Shown here one piece after another: positions 53,795 through 63,163 of a stretch of 64,000 bases of DNA (position 1 is the first letter of the stretch; each line of letters opens with the position of its first letter). Made by a program: the position numbers and the translations under genes. This stretch comes from HK1 sp965202875 (GTDB taxonomy: Bacteria; Pseudomonadota; Gammaproteobacteria; HK1): the NCBI GenBank assembly GCA_965202875.1, contig OZ241870.1:4774001-4838000 (forward strand), written 5' to 3'. The notes beneath the pieces were generated by a model. The model made no database searches and was not told the origin of the DNA. It worked only from the letters and a program-made list of their open reading frames with translations.

Positions 53795-54430
53795 TCGGAT
53801 ACTGCGAACGCAGGCGACGGGCGTTGACGGGACGCCGCGCTCAGGGATCCCCTCGTTTCCGATGCCGAACAACTTCCGTAATGTTGATTCATGGATATTC
53901 GACCACAATTCAGGCAGATAATGATCCCGTGGAAGTATCACAGAGGGCCGAAATCGTTCAGTCCAAGCAGGATGCCCTGACGAAAACCTTTTATTTTCAA
54001 GCTCGAAAATGAAGGGATGCTTGATGACGCCGCGGCGTGCCGGATGCCGTATCCTCGCCTCTCGCCGGGGAGTGCCGGGGCGGCTCGACCGGTCGCCGAC
54101 CGGGCTGAAACCGCCGAGTCGGAGACGACGTGGGACGTGGTCGTATACTGCAAACGCACGGGCGACGGACGTTGACGGGACGCCGCGACGCGCCGGATGC
54201 CGTATCCTCGTCTCCCGCCGGGGAGTGCCGGGGCGGCTCGACCGGCCGCCGACCCGGCTGAAGCTGCATGAGTCGGAGACGACGTGGGACGTGGTCGGAT
54301 ACTGCAAACGCATGGGCGACGGGCGTTGACGGGACGCCGCGACGTGCCGGATGCCACATCCCGTCGCTCGCGGGGAGTGCCGGCGCCGCTCGACCGGCCG
54401 CCGGGCGGGCTGAAACTGCAAGAGGAGGAC
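53795..54430 (+). repeat. Tandem array of about 150-bp GC-rich repeats
   Basis: Two full units and partial ones share GCCGGATGCCGTATCCTCG, GGGGAGTGCCGGGGCGGCTC, GAGTCGGAGACGACGTGGGA and ACTGCAAACGC followed by GACGGGCGTTGACGGGACGC. Units start near 54040, 54193 and 54345 (third incomplete). A further partial unit at 53805-53850 is separated by an AT-rich insert (53860-54010). The array fills the space before the sulfite dehydrogenase gene and may contain its promoter. Confidence 0.8.
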
Positions 54431-54435
54431 GGACG

Positions 54436-55755
54436 ATGACGGAGAAGATACAACGTGGAATCCGCGAGCTGTACGCGGACGATCCGGAGAGGGCCGATCG
54501 CCTCGTGTTCGGCCGTGTCCCGCACCGTGACCGGCGGGGATTCCTCAAAGGGGCGGGGCTCGCCGCCATGGGCGCCGTGGTGGGCGCCGCGATCCCCTTC
54601 CATCGCCACATGCCGGCCGGGCTGATCCCCGCGGCGCTCGCCGACTCCACGGAGCCGTTCCGGATCCCGGGCAAGGACGGATTGACGGTGCTCAACGATC
54701 GCCCGATCAACGCCGAGACTCCGCCTCATCTCCTCGACGACGAGGTCACCCCCAACGCACGCCATTTCGTGCGCAACAACGGCCTCGTCGCCGAGGCGGC
54801 GCGCAACATGGACGCGAGCGGATGGAAGCTCACGATCGCCGGCGAGGTCCATACGCCGCTCGAACTCACCCTCGACGAGCTGAAGGGCAGATTCGACACC
54901 GTCAGCCTGAAGCTGCAGCTCGAGTGCGGCGGCAACGGTCGCGCCGGCTTCAACCCGCCGGCCAAGGGCAACCAATGGACGCTCGGCGCCGTCGGATGCG
55001 CGGAGTGGACCGGCGTGCGGGCGGCCGACGTGTTCCGCGCGGCGGGCATCCAGGACTCCGCCGTCTACACCGGCTATTACGGCTCCGACGCCCATCTGTC
55101 CGGAGACCCGGACAAGCTCCCGATCTCGCGCGGCGCTCCCATCTGGAAGATGATGGACCCGCACACCCTGATCGCCTTCGAGATGAACGGCGAGCCGATC
55201 CCGGCGCTGCACGGCTTTCCGGTGCGCGTGGTGGCCCCCGGCTGGCCAGGCTCGGTGTCCGGGAAGTGGATCCACCGGATCAGCGTCCGGGACCAGGTCC
55301 ACGATGGCCCCAAGATGACCGGCACCTCGTACCGCACGCCGGCCTACCCGGTCGAGCCAGGTGAAAAGGTCCACAAGGAGGATTTCCGCATCATCCAGTC
55401 GATGCCGGTGAAATCCCTGATCACCTACCCGAAGACGGGCGTGTCGCTCGCGCTCGACAACCGGATGCTCGAAGTCCGCGGGCATGCCTGGGCCGGAGAT
55501 CGCGGAATCAGGGCCGTGCACGTGAGCCCCGACTTCGGGGCGACCTGGATGAGGGCGAAGCTGTCTCCTCCGGCGAACCCCTACGCCTGGCAGCGCTGGC
55601 GTGCCCGCCTCGCGTTCCCGTCGAAGGGCTATTACGAAGTCTGGGCCCGCGCCGTCGATGATCGCGGAGCCGGCCAGCCCTTCGCCGTTGCGTGGAATCC
55701 GAAGGGCTATCTCAACAACTCGATGCACCGGATCGCGGTCCGCGTACCCACTTGA
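54436..55755 (+). CDS. Sulfite dehydrogenase, molybdenum-cofactor subunit (SoxC/SorA-like)
   Basis: The 439-residue protein has a twin-arginine signal (HRDRRGFLKGAGLAAMGAVV) for Tat export. Its sulfite-oxidase fold carries the molybdenum cysteine in LQLECGGNGRAGF, then HGFPVRVVAPGWPGSVSGKW and the C-terminal dimerisation domain (GHAWAGDRGIRAVHVSPDFG). It would oxidise sulfite to sulfate in the periplasm, passing electrons to the small cytochrome c encoded next. ATG 54436 has GAGGAGGACG upstream. Which subtype (SoxC or SorA) cannot be settled from sequence alone. Confidence 0.9.
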   Translation: MTEKIQRGIRELYADDPERADRLVFGRVPHRDRRGFLKGAGLAAMGAVVGAAIPFHRHMPAGLIPAALADSTEPFRIPGKDGLTVLNDRPINAETPPHLLDDEVTPNARHFVRNNGLVAEAARNMDASGWKLTIAGEVHTPLELTLDELKGRFDTVSLKLQLECGGNGRAGFNPPAKGNQWTLGAVGCAEWTGVRAADVFRAAGIQDSAVYTGYYGSDAHLSGDPDKLPISRGAPIWKMMDPHTLIAFEMNGEPIPALHGFPVRVVAPGWPGSVSGKWIHRISVRDQVHDGPKMTGTSYRTPAYPVEPGEKVHKEDFRIIQSMPVKSLITYPKTGVSLALDNRMLEVRGHAWAGDRGIRAVHVSPDFGATWMRAKLSPPANPYAWQRWRARLAFPSKGYYEVWARAVDDRGAGQPFAVAWNPKGYLNNSMHRIAVRVPT

Positions 55756-55777
55756 GCGCGGTGACGGGACGGCGGCG

Positions 55778-56131
55778 GTGACGCGGGGGAGGTCCGCGCG
55801 GTGGGCCGCCGCCGTTCTCCTCGCGGCGGGCGCCGGCGGTAGCGGGCCCATGGCCCGGTCCACCGGCGGGCTCGAAGCTCCGCCGGTGGCCGGCGTCGCG
55901 ACCTTCGGCGGCCTGCCCGAGGCGAACGGCCGCGAAGAGGTCTTCTTCGCGTGCAGCACCTGCCATTCGATCAAGCTCGTCCTGCAGCAGCGCCTGTCCC
56001 GGGACGACTGGGACGAAACCCTGGTGTGGATGGTGGAGGAACAGGGCATGCCGCCGCTCGACTCCGATCGGCGCGAGCGCGTCCTCGATTATCTCGGCAG
56101 TGTCCTGGGTCCGGAGGCTCCGCGCCGATGA
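55778..56131 (+). CDS. Small periplasmic cytochrome c, partner of the sulfite dehydrogenase
   Basis: The 117-residue protein (GTG 55778) has a signal peptide (RWAAAVLLAAGAGGSGPMA), one haem motif FACSTCHSIKLV and a distal methionine in EEQGMPPLD. It is 22 bases after the sulfite dehydrogenase gene, as in SorAB pairs, so it likely accepts electrons from sulfite oxidation. Small size fits SorB-like monohaem proteins. Confidence 0.85.
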   Translation: MTRGRSARWAAAVLLAAGAGGSGPMARSTGGLEAPPVAGVATFGGLPEANGREEVFFACSTCHSIKLVLQQRLSRDDWDETLVWMVEEQGMPPLDSDRRERVLDYLGSVLGPEAPRR

Positions 56132-56240
56132 AGCGCCCCGCCCTCTCCGCCGGGGCCGACCGCGGCTCGACGGGCGGTGATCCGGCCGGAGGGGCGGCGG
56201 CCGAACGCGCGCGGAGCCGGGAGGATTGCAGACAAGTCCG

Positions 56241-57161
56241 ATGGCGCGTGACACCACGGTGAACCCTATCGGCGGGGTGAACCCCACCGACGGCGCCGGG
56301 ATTGCGCTCGCGCTCACCGCGGCGATCGGTTTCGGGCTCGCCATCCCGGTGGCCCGCTTCGCCTACCAGGGCGGAACCAATGGATTGACCGTCGCCTCGA
56401 TCCGGACGTGCGTGGCCACCCTGGTGCTGGTCGCGCTCTGTGTGGCGACCGGGCGGAGCATGCGCGTGACCCGGCGCGACTGGCTGCATCTCGCCGGCCT
56501 CGGGGTCGTGCTCTCCATGCTGTTCTACGGCAACGTCGGCTCGGTGGAGTACATCAGCGTCGGGCTGGCCGCGCTGCTCGTGTTCACGTACCCCACCATG
56601 ATCGCAACGCTGGAGGCGGCGATCACCCGCACCATGCCGGCGCCGGCGAAGGCGATCGCCCTTGTCGCCGCCTTCGCGGGCCTGTTCCTGATGCTCGGCG
56701 TGTCGTTCGGTTCGAGCCACCCGGTCGGGATCGCCCTCGCCCTTGCCGCCGCCCTCGCTGCGGCCGCCAACGCGGTGTGGTACGCGCGGGCGATGCGCCA
56801 CCTCGACATCGTCGTCGCCACCCTGCACATGACGATCGTGGCGACGGTGACGGTGCTCGCCGTCGCCGTGCTCAACGCTTCGTTCGTGCTGCCGGCCGGC
56901 ACGAGCGGCTGGGGCGGCCTGATCGGCGTGGTGGCCCTCCAGAGCCTTCTCGCGCCGGCCTACTTCGCGGGCATCGCACGCATCGGGGCGCTCAAGAGCG
57001 GCATGCTCTCGAACATCCAGCCCACCACGAGCATCGTCGCCGCGTTCCTGTTCTTCGGCGAATGGCTGACCCCGACCCAGCTTGTCGGCGGCGCGATGGT
57101 CATCGCCGGCATCCTGCTCATGCAGTGGCACGACGCGCGCGCCGCGTCGCGCGCCACGTGA
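56241..57161 (+). CDS. DMT-superfamily (EamA) transporter
   Basis: The 306-residue protein has ten predicted membrane helices in two EamA repeats: GFGLAIPVARFAYQGG, NVGSVEYISVGLAALLVFTY, and in the second half YFAGIARIGALKSGMLSNIQ, PTTSIVAAFLFFGEWLTPTQ. Such proteins export metabolites or amino acids. ATG 56241; alternative upstream starts are weak. Substrate unknown. Confidence 0.92.
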   Translation: MARDTTVNPIGGVNPTDGAGIALALTAAIGFGLAIPVARFAYQGGTNGLTVASIRTCVATLVLVALCVATGRSMRVTRRDWLHLAGLGVVLSMLFYGNVGSVEYISVGLAALLVFTYPTMIATLEAAITRTMPAPAKAIALVAAFAGLFLMLGVSFGSSHPVGIALALAAALAAAANAVWYARAMRHLDIVVATLHMTIVATVTVLAVAVLNASFVLPAGTSGWGGLIGVVALQSLLAPAYFAGIARIGALKSGMLSNIQPTTSIVAAFLFFGEWLTPTQLVGGAMVIAGILLMQWHDARAASRAT

Positions 57162-57419
57162 GCCGGCCGTCCCATCGGATCCCGTGCCCTTGCTCGCCAG
57201 GATGGCGATCGAATCTCCGCAGCGCCGTCCCGCCACCGTCCGTTTCTTCGACGATCCGGCGGTCCGATCGATGAATCCGTCTCGGTCGCTCCGCTCCGAA
57301 GCAGCACCCGCCGGCAAGGCGCCCAATGCAAGAGGGGAGTGCAGACACCGCGCCTTGCAGAGTGACCGGCGCCGCTCGTCCTGCTACGTTTCGATCCATT
57401 GAACGACGGAGGAACGACG

Positions 57420-58043
57420 ATGACCGGCGATCTTGTCTTCTACACCAACCCCATGTCCCGGGGGCGGATCGTGCGCTGGATGCTGGAGGAGGCCGGTGCG
57501 CCTTACCGCACCGAAGTCCTGGAGTACGGCACGACGATGAAATCCCCCGAGTACCTCGTCATCAACCCGATGGGCAAGGTGCCCGCGATCCGTCACGGAG
57601 ACACGGTGGTCACCGAGGCTGCTGCAATCTGCACCTACCTTGCCGATGCTTTCCCCGAGGCGGGGCTGGCGCCCCCGCCCGGCGCCCGCGGCGCCTATTA
57701 CCGGTGGCTCTTCTTCGCCGCGGGACCACTTGAGGCGGCTACGACCAACCGCTTTCTGGGGTTCGAGCCACCGGCCGACAAGCAGGGAATGGTCGGCTAC
57801 GGAAGTTACGGCACGGTGATGGATGCCCTGGAGCACGCTCTGGCGGGCGGCGGATACATCACCGGCGACGATTTTTCCGCCGCCGACGTGTACGTGGGAT
57901 CGCACGTCGGTTGGGGCTTGCATCTGGGCTCGATCGAGAAGCGTTCCGCTTTTGAAGAGTACTGGTCACGGCTCAACGTTCGAGACGCCTGCCGGCGTGC
58001 CAACGAGATCGACGACGCCCTCGGAGGCGATACCCCGGCGTAA
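57420..58043 (+). CDS. Glutathione S-transferase family protein
   Basis: The 207-residue protein has a thioredoxin-like N-terminal domain (FYTNPMSRGRIVRWMLEEAG, the cis-Pro region NPMGKVPAIRHGD and TEAAAICTYLADAFPE) and a helical C-terminal domain with the DDFSAADVYVGSHV N-capping box. It has the usual GST length. Ser at MSRGRI is the likely catalytic residue. ATG 57420 follows GGAGGAACG. Substrate unknown. Confidence 0.92.
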   Translation: MTGDLVFYTNPMSRGRIVRWMLEEAGAPYRTEVLEYGTTMKSPEYLVINPMGKVPAIRHGDTVVTEAAAICTYLADAFPEAGLAPPPGARGAYYRWLFFAAGPLEAATTNRFLGFEPPADKQGMVGYGSYGTVMDALEHALAGGGYITGDDFSAADVYVGSHVGWGLHLGSIEKRSAFEEYWSRLNVRDACRRANEIDDALGGDTPA

Positions 58044-58263
58044 CCGCGAGCAAATGGGGGGAGATGAGGGGAACGGCCTGATTCCGTTCCCGACGGGGAC
58101 GTTGCCCGGGCGGCCGTGTCGCCGCTGCCGGACGTACCCTGCACGGGAACGGGTAGAATGCGCCGGATTTCCGGCTCCGGCCCCTGGTCGGAAAGGGATC
58201 CCGCCGCTGAGCCGATAAGTGGCGCGGCCCAGCCCTTGGCTTGCCGGATTCGGAGGCCGGTCG

Positions 58264-58698
58264 ATGCAAAGCGACGATCTGAGAGATCTGAAAGACGCGG
58301 GCCTGAAGGCGACCCAACCCCGGCTCAAGATCCTGTCCATCCTCGAGCAGAACCGCGATCGGCACATGAGCGCCGAGGATGTCTACCGGGCGCTGATGAC
58401 CGCCGGCGACGACCTCGGCCTCGCGACGATCTACCGGGTACTGACGCAGTTCGAGTCCGCCGGGCTCGTCATCCGGCACCATTTCGCGGAGGGGCACGCG
58501 GTGTTCGAGCTCGACTCGGGCGAGCACCACGACCACATCGTGTGCATCGATTGCGGAAAGGTCATCGAGTTCGTCGACAACACCATCGAACGCCGGCAGA
58601 TCAAGATCGCGAAGGAGCACGGCTACCGGCTCGCCGATCACTCGCTGGTGCTGCATGGGCGCTGCGAGCGCCGGCCCTGCCCCCACCGAAAGCGCTGA
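58264..58698 (+). CDS. fur: Ferric uptake regulator Fur
   Basis: The 144-residue protein has the winged helix LKATQPRLKILSILEQ, HMSAEDVYRALMTAGDDLGL, ATIYRVLTQFESAGLV and the metal sites HHFAEGHAVFEL, EHHDHIVCIDCGKVIEF. Fe(II)-Fur represses iron uptake genes. It lies immediately upstream of a ferric-iron ABC operon that carries Fur-box-like palindromes, consistent with direct control. Confidence 0.97.
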   Translation: MQSDDLRDLKDAGLKATQPRLKILSILEQNRDRHMSAEDVYRALMTAGDDLGLATIYRVLTQFESAGLVIRHHFAEGHAVFELDSGEHHDHIVCIDCGKVIEFVDNTIERRQIKIAKEHGYRLADHSLVLHGRCERRPCPHRKR

Positions 58699-58878
58699 AC
58701 CGGGCGCCCCCGCCCGTCCTCGGGCGGCGCACTCCCTTCACCGTGCAGCGTGCCGGGTGTGGCAAGGCCGGCGTGGATCATCGTTCCCCGCACCGGCCGG
58801 TGGGTCCGGCCCGTCATCCATTCCGCGCCGCCCGTCCTCGGGCGCACCCGTCCCCGGGCGGCGCGGGACGATTGCAGA

Positions 58879-58948
58879 TGAGAATCGCTTGCATTCTCAA
58901 TTCGGATGGAGTATGAAGCGCACCGAATCAATCGCGATTGATTCTCAT
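58879..58948 (+). promoter_or_regulatory. Two Fur-box-like palindromes upstream of the iron transporter
   Basis: TGAGAATCGCTTGCATTCTCA (split as TGAGAAT, seven bases, ATTCTCA) at 58879-58899 and AATCAATCGCGATTGATT at 58926-58943 followed by CTCATT. Both fit the GATAAT-type inverted Fur pattern and overlap a likely promoter of the binding-protein gene starting at 58972. Confidence 0.75.
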
Positions 58949-58971
58949 TCCAACAATCGGAGACACGAATC

Positions 58972-60006
58972 ATGCGCAAGCTCATCGTTCTGCTCGCTTC
59001 CTTCGCGGCCGCGCTCACCGCCGCCTCGGCCCGCGCGGAAGGCGAGGTCAACCTGTATTCGTACCGCCAGCCCTTTCTCATCGAACCGATGCTGGAGGAG
59101 TTCACCCGGCAGACCGGCATCAAGGTGAACGTCGTGTTCGCGAAGAAAGGGATGGTGGAGAAGATCAAGGCGGCGGGCGCCAACAACCCGGCCGACGCGG
59201 TCCTGACCGTCGACGTCGGGCGCCTCGACGCGCTGCGCCAAGCCGATCTGCTCCAGCCTGTGGACTCGAAGACCCTCGACGAGGCGATCCCCGCGCACCT
59301 GCGCCACCCCGACGGGCTGTGGTTCGGACTGACGACCCGGGCCCGCCTCGCCCTCGTGTCCAAGGAGCGCGTGAAGCCAGGGGAGCTCCGGACCCTCGCC
59401 GATCTCGCGGACCCGAAGTTCCGCGGCCGGATCTGCACCCGTTCCGGCAAGCACGTCTACAACGTCGCCCTTATCGCTTCGGTGATCGCCCACGAAGGGG
59501 AGGCGGCGGCCGACCGGTGGCTCGCCGGCGTACGGGACAACCTCGCGCGCAAGCCCCAGGGCAACGACCGCGCCCAGGCGAAGGGTGTCCATGAAGGGGT
59601 GTGCGACGTCGCGATCTCGAACCACTACTACATGGGCAAGATGGCAACGAACGAGGAGAAGCCCGAACAGAAGGAATGGGCGAAATCGGTCCGCGTGCAG
59701 TTCCTCGACCAGGAAGGACGCGGAAACCACGTAAACATCTCCGGCGCCGCGGTGATCAGGGACGCGAAGAACATGGACGACGCCATCGCCCTCGTCGAGT
59801 TCCTCGCCGGCGACAAGGCGCAGAACATGTACGGCACCGTCAACTTCGAGTACCCGGTCAAGGCCGGCATCAAGACCCACCCCCTCGTCGAGTCCTGGGG
59901 CGCGTTCAAGGCGGACGATCTGCCTCTCGAGGAGATCGCCCGCCATCGGAAGGCCGCCAGCAAGCTCGTGGACAAGACGGGGTTCGATGGTGGGCCGGCG
60001 ACCTGA
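58972..60006 (+). CDS. Ferric-iron ABC transporter substrate-binding protein (FutA/FbpA type)
   Basis: The 344-residue protein has a signal peptide (LIVLLASFAAALTAASARAE) and NLYSYRQPFLIEPMLEEFTR, VVFAKKGMVEKIKAAGANNP, VDVGRLDALRQADLLQPV, GRICTRSGKHVYNVALIASV and the paired tyrosines of the iron site in VAISNHYYMGKM. It binds Fe(III) in the periplasm for the permease and ATPase encoded downstream. ATG 58972 follows CGGAGAC. Confidence 0.93.
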   Translation: MRKLIVLLASFAAALTAASARAEGEVNLYSYRQPFLIEPMLEEFTRQTGIKVNVVFAKKGMVEKIKAAGANNPADAVLTVDVGRLDALRQADLLQPVDSKTLDEAIPAHLRHPDGLWFGLTTRARLALVSKERVKPGELRTLADLADPKFRGRICTRSGKHVYNVALIASVIAHEGEAAADRWLAGVRDNLARKPQGNDRAQAKGVHEGVCDVAISNHYYMGKMATNEEKPEQKEWAKSVRVQFLDQEGRGNHVNISGAAVIRDAKNMDDAIALVEFLAGDKAQNMYGTVNFEYPVKAGIKTHPLVESWGAFKADDLPLEEIARHRKAASKLVDKTGFDGGPAT

Positions 60007-60031
60007 ACCGGGGGACGGTACCGGAGCAGGA

Positions 60032-60064
60032 GAAAGGGCGGGGCTCTCCGGGCCCGGCCCTTTT
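60032..60064 (+). terminator. Hairpin with U-run after the iron-binding protein gene
   Basis: AAAGGGCGGGGC, a short loop and GGCCCGGCCCTTTT form a GC-rich stem followed by four T. It may attenuate transcription between the binding-protein gene and the permease gene, allowing excess binding protein. Confidence 0.65.
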
Positions 60065-60216
60065 GCGTCCGGGCACGGTGTGGTGATCGCGGTGGCGTGG
60101 ACAACGGCACCAGCACCGCTCCCGGGCTTTCGACGTTCCCCCCTTTGCGTCCTCATGCCTCGCATTTCACCGTCCGGTCCGCGACGAGCGCGGTGATCCG
60201 GGGAAGAGGCGGGCGG

Positions 60217-62094
60217 ATGATCGGATCCGGGCGACGGCGCTTCGCCCCCGGCCGTCTGGCGGCGGCCCCCCCTTGCGGCCGGCCTGCCCGCCCCGGTGCT
60301 CCGTTGAGCACGGCGGCCGAAGCGGCCGGCGCACCCTTCGCCGGCTCCGGGCGGTGGCGCGACGCGCTCGACGCCTGGCAGTTGGCCGCCGTCGCAATCG
60401 GCGTATTCGTCGCAATCCCCGTCGGCTCCGTCCTCCTCACCGCGCTGGGACCCTCGGACGACATCTGGGAGCACCTCGTCTCCACGGTGCTCTCCACCTA
60501 CGTCGGCAACACCCTCTGGCTGATGCTCGGGGTCGGGATCGGCACCATCGCCATCGGCACCTCGACCGCCTGGCTCGTCACCATGTACCGGTTCCCGGGC
60601 CGCCGGATCCTGTCCTGGGCGCTGCTGCTGCCGCTCGCGGTGCCGAGCTACGTCCTCGCGTTCGTCGTCACCGATCAGCTCGAGTACGCGGGCCACGTGC
60701 AGAGCGCCTTGCGCGGCGCGTTCGGATGGTCTTCCCCGCGCGAGTACTGGTTCCCCGAGATCCGTTCGCTCGGAGGGGCGATCGTGGTGATGTCGCTCGT
60801 GCTCTACCCCTACGTCTACCTCCTCGCTCGGGCCGCCTTCATCGAGCAGAGCTTCGGACCCTTCGAGGCGAGCCGCACCCTCGGGCGGGGTCCGGTCGCG
60901 AGCTTCTTCGCCGTCGCGGTGCCGCTCGCGCGCCCCGCGATCGCAGTGGGCGTGGCGCTTGCGCTCATGGAGACGCTGAACGAGTTCGGGGCCATCGACT
61001 TCTTCGCGGTGCCAACCCTGACCGCGGGCATCTTCGACGTCTGGCTCAACATGGACAGCACCGCGGGGGCGGCGCAGCTCGCGTCCGTTCTGGTGGTGTT
61101 CTCGCTCGTCCTGGTGGCGGTCGAGCGCATCAGCCGGCGCTCGCGCCGCTACCACGGCGCTACGGCCCGCGTGCAGCCGCCACCGGAGCATCCGCTCCGG
61201 GGAGGGCGCGCCGCCGCCGCGGCAGCGTGGTGCGCGACGCCGGTCGCACTCGGGTTCGTGGTCCCGGCGTGGGTCCTCGGCGGCTACGCGACGAGGTTCT
61301 ACGCCGTGACCCTGGAAGCGGACTACCTCGTCTACGTCTGGAACAGCGTGAAGCTCGCGGCCTGGGCGGCGGCGGCGGCGGCGGCGGCCGGCATCGTCCT
61401 CGCCTACGGCGTCCGCCTCTCGTCGCGCAAAGCCATGCGCGGGCTCGCGGAGTTCGCGACCATCGGCTACGCGGTACCCGGCGCGGTGCTCGCGGTCGGC
61501 ATCATGGTGCCCCTCGGACACTTCGACAACACGCTCGACGCGATGAGCCGGACGCTGCTCGGCGTACCCCTCGGGCTCCTGATCAGCGGCACCGCGGCCG
61601 GGCTGGTCATCGGCTACGTGGTGCGCTTCCTCGCCCTCGGCTACCGGACCGTGGACGCCGGCCTCTCCCGCATCACCCCCGGCATCGAGGGCGCGGCGCG
61701 CACCCTGGGGGCGAGCCCGACACGCTCGCTGCTCCGCGTCCACGTGCCCATCATGCGCCCGAGCGTCGTCACCGCGGCGCTGCTCGTGTTCGTCGACACG
61801 ATGAAGGAGCTGCCGCTCACCCTGATCCTGCGTCCGTTCAATTTCGATACCCTCGCGACCTTCGTGTACCAGTACGCCTCCGACGAGCTGCTGGAGGAAT
61901 GTGCGCTCGGCGCCTTGACCATCGTGGCGGCAGGTGTCATACCCGTCATCGTGATGAGCCGGACGATCGCCCGCTCCCGTCACGGCCGTCGAGGCGTTTC
62001 AAGGGGGGCGCCGTGCGATCGCGGGGGTGAGCGGGCCGCTGCCGGGGCCGATGCGCAGACTCGATCTGACCCACGTATCCCACCGCTTCGATGA
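60217..62094 (+). CDS. Ferric-iron ABC transporter permease (FbpB-like, two fused permease units)
   Basis: The 625-residue membrane protein has two BPD-permease halves. The first has GNTLWLMLGVGIGTIAIGTS, YPYVYLLARAAFIEQS and the coupling loop EASRTLGRGPVASFFAVAVP. The second has NSVKLAAWAAAAAAAAGIVL and EGAARTLGASPTRSLLRVHV. This is the standard layout of Fe(III) permeases. ATG 60217 has GGAAGAGGCGGG upstream; the N-terminal 45 residues are low complexity. The last 68 bases overlap the ATPase gene. Confidence 0.93.
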   Translation: MIGSGRRRFAPGRLAAAPPCGRPARPGAPLSTAAEAAGAPFAGSGRWRDALDAWQLAAVAIGVFVAIPVGSVLLTALGPSDDIWEHLVSTVLSTYVGNTLWLMLGVGIGTIAIGTSTAWLVTMYRFPGRRILSWALLLPLAVPSYVLAFVVTDQLEYAGHVQSALRGAFGWSSPREYWFPEIRSLGGAIVVMSLVLYPYVYLLARAAFIEQSFGPFEASRTLGRGPVASFFAVAVPLARPAIAVGVALALMETLNEFGAIDFFAVPTLTAGIFDVWLNMDSTAGAAQLASVLVVFSLVLVAVERISRRSRRYHGATARVQPPPEHPLRGGRAAAAAAWCATPVALGFVVPAWVLGGYATRFYAVTLEADYLVYVWNSVKLAAWAAAAAAAAGIVLAYGVRLSSRKAMRGLAEFATIGYAVPGAVLAVGIMVPLGHFDNTLDAMSRTLLGVPLGLLISGTAAGLVIGYVVRFLALGYRTVDAGLSRITPGIEGAARTLGASPTRSLLRVHVPIMRPSVVTAALLVFVDTMKELPLTLILRPFNFDTLATFVYQYASDELLEECALGALTIVAAGVIPVIVMSRTIARSRHGRRGVSRGAPCDRGGERAAAGADAQTRSDPRIPPLR

Positions 62095-63151
62095 GACGCT
62101 CGCCGTCGACGACGTCAGCATCGGCGTCGAGGCGGGCGAGCTCGTGTGCCTGCTTGGCCCGTCGGGATGCGGCAAGACCACTCTGCTGCGGCTCGTAGCG
62201 GGCCTCGATACCCTGCAGAGCGGCCGCATCGCGATCGGCGGCGTGACCGTGGCCGAGGGCGACGCGGGGCGGCAACTCCCGCCCGAGAAGCGCGGCACGG
62301 GGCTGATGTTCCAGGACTACGCGCTGTTCCCGCACCTGACCGTCACCCAGAACGTCGGCTTCGGGCTCCGGGGCAAACCGGACGGGGCGCGAGGAAGCGC
62401 ACCGCGCGGCGAGGAGTGGATCGAGCAGGCGCTCGCCGGGGTGCATCTCGAGCATCTCGCCGGGCGTTATCCGCACACCCTCTCGGGCGGGCAGCAGCAG
62501 CGCATCGCATTGCTGAGGGCGCTCGCGCCGGCCCCGGGCGTCCTGCTCCTCGACGAACCCTTCTCCGGACTGGACGAACACCTGAGACAGCGCGTGCGCC
62601 GCGAAACGCGGGCGATACTGGCCGAGAGCGGGGCCACGACCCTGATGGTCACCCACGACCCGGAGGAGGCGATGTTTCTCGCCGATCGGATCGTCGTGCT
62701 CCACCGCGGGCGGGTGGCGCAGGACGCCTCCCCCGTCGAGATCTACACCGCTCCGGCGGCCCCCTTCGTGGCCCGCCTGTTCGGGCCGGTGAACGAGCTG
62801 GAGGGTGTGGTGCGCGGCGGGTCGGTCGAGACCGCGCTCGGGCCGGTGCCTGCCGCCGGGAGGAAGGACGGCCAGGCGGTTCTGTGCTTCATCCGCGCCG
62901 ACGGCGTCGAGGTCACCGCCGCCCCGCCGGACGGCGGCCGGGGATACGTGCGCGCACGGGTCGAAACCGCGCGGGCGCTGGGGCCGGCGAGCTACCTGCT
63001 GCTGGCGCCGCTCGCAGAAGGAGCGCCGGAGAGCGCGCCGGCAACGATCGAGGCACGGCTGCCGGGCATCAATCTGCCGGCGGTGGGAAGCGACGTGTGG
63101 GCGCGGGCGCGCGAAGAGCAGAGCTTCGTCTTCGCGTCCGTACCCGAATGA
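62027..63151 (+). CDS. Ferric-iron ABC transporter ATP-binding protein (FbpC-like)
   Basis: The 374-residue ATPase has Walker A LLGPSGCGKTTLLRLVAGL, Q-loop GLMFQDYALFPHLTVTQNVG, signature LSGGQQQRIALLRALA, Walker B VLLLDEPFSGLDE and H-loop LMVTHDPEEAMFLADRIVVL. A C-terminal TOBE-like regulatory domain follows (ELEGVVRGGSVETALGPV and FIRADGVEV). A GTG at 62027 or ATG at 62051 starts it, overlapping the permease gene, which indicates translational coupling. Confidence 0.94.
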   Translation: MSGPLPGPMRRLDLTHVSHRFDETLAVDDVSIGVEAGELVCLLGPSGCGKTTLLRLVAGLDTLQSGRIAIGGVTVAEGDAGRQLPPEKRGTGLMFQDYALFPHLTVTQNVGFGLRGKPDGARGSAPRGEEWIEQALAGVHLEHLAGRYPHTLSGGQQQRIALLRALAPAPGVLLLDEPFSGLDEHLRQRVRRETRAILAESGATTLMVTHDPEEAMFLADRIVVLHRGRVAQDASPVEIYTAPAAPFVARLFGPVNELEGVVRGGSVETALGPVPAAGRKDGQAVLCFIRADGVEVTAAPPDGGRGYVRARVETARALGPASYLLLAPLAEGAPESAPATIEARLPGINLPAVGSDVWARAREEQSFVFASVPE

Positions 63152-63163
63152 GGGCGTGCGCTC

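Noticed and set aside
53860..54012. Small AT-rich frame ending TKTFYFQARK
   Set aside because: There is no start signal or family resemblance. It appears to be an insert within the repeat array and could not be supported as a gene.
53795..54430. Possible CRISPR because of tandem repeats
   Set aside because: Units are about 150 bp and contiguous, without short repeats separated by unique spacers.
58945..61983. A 1012-codon minus-strand frame
   Set aside because: It is antisense to the iron binding protein and permease genes, with skewed Arg/Gly/His/Asp content and no domain.
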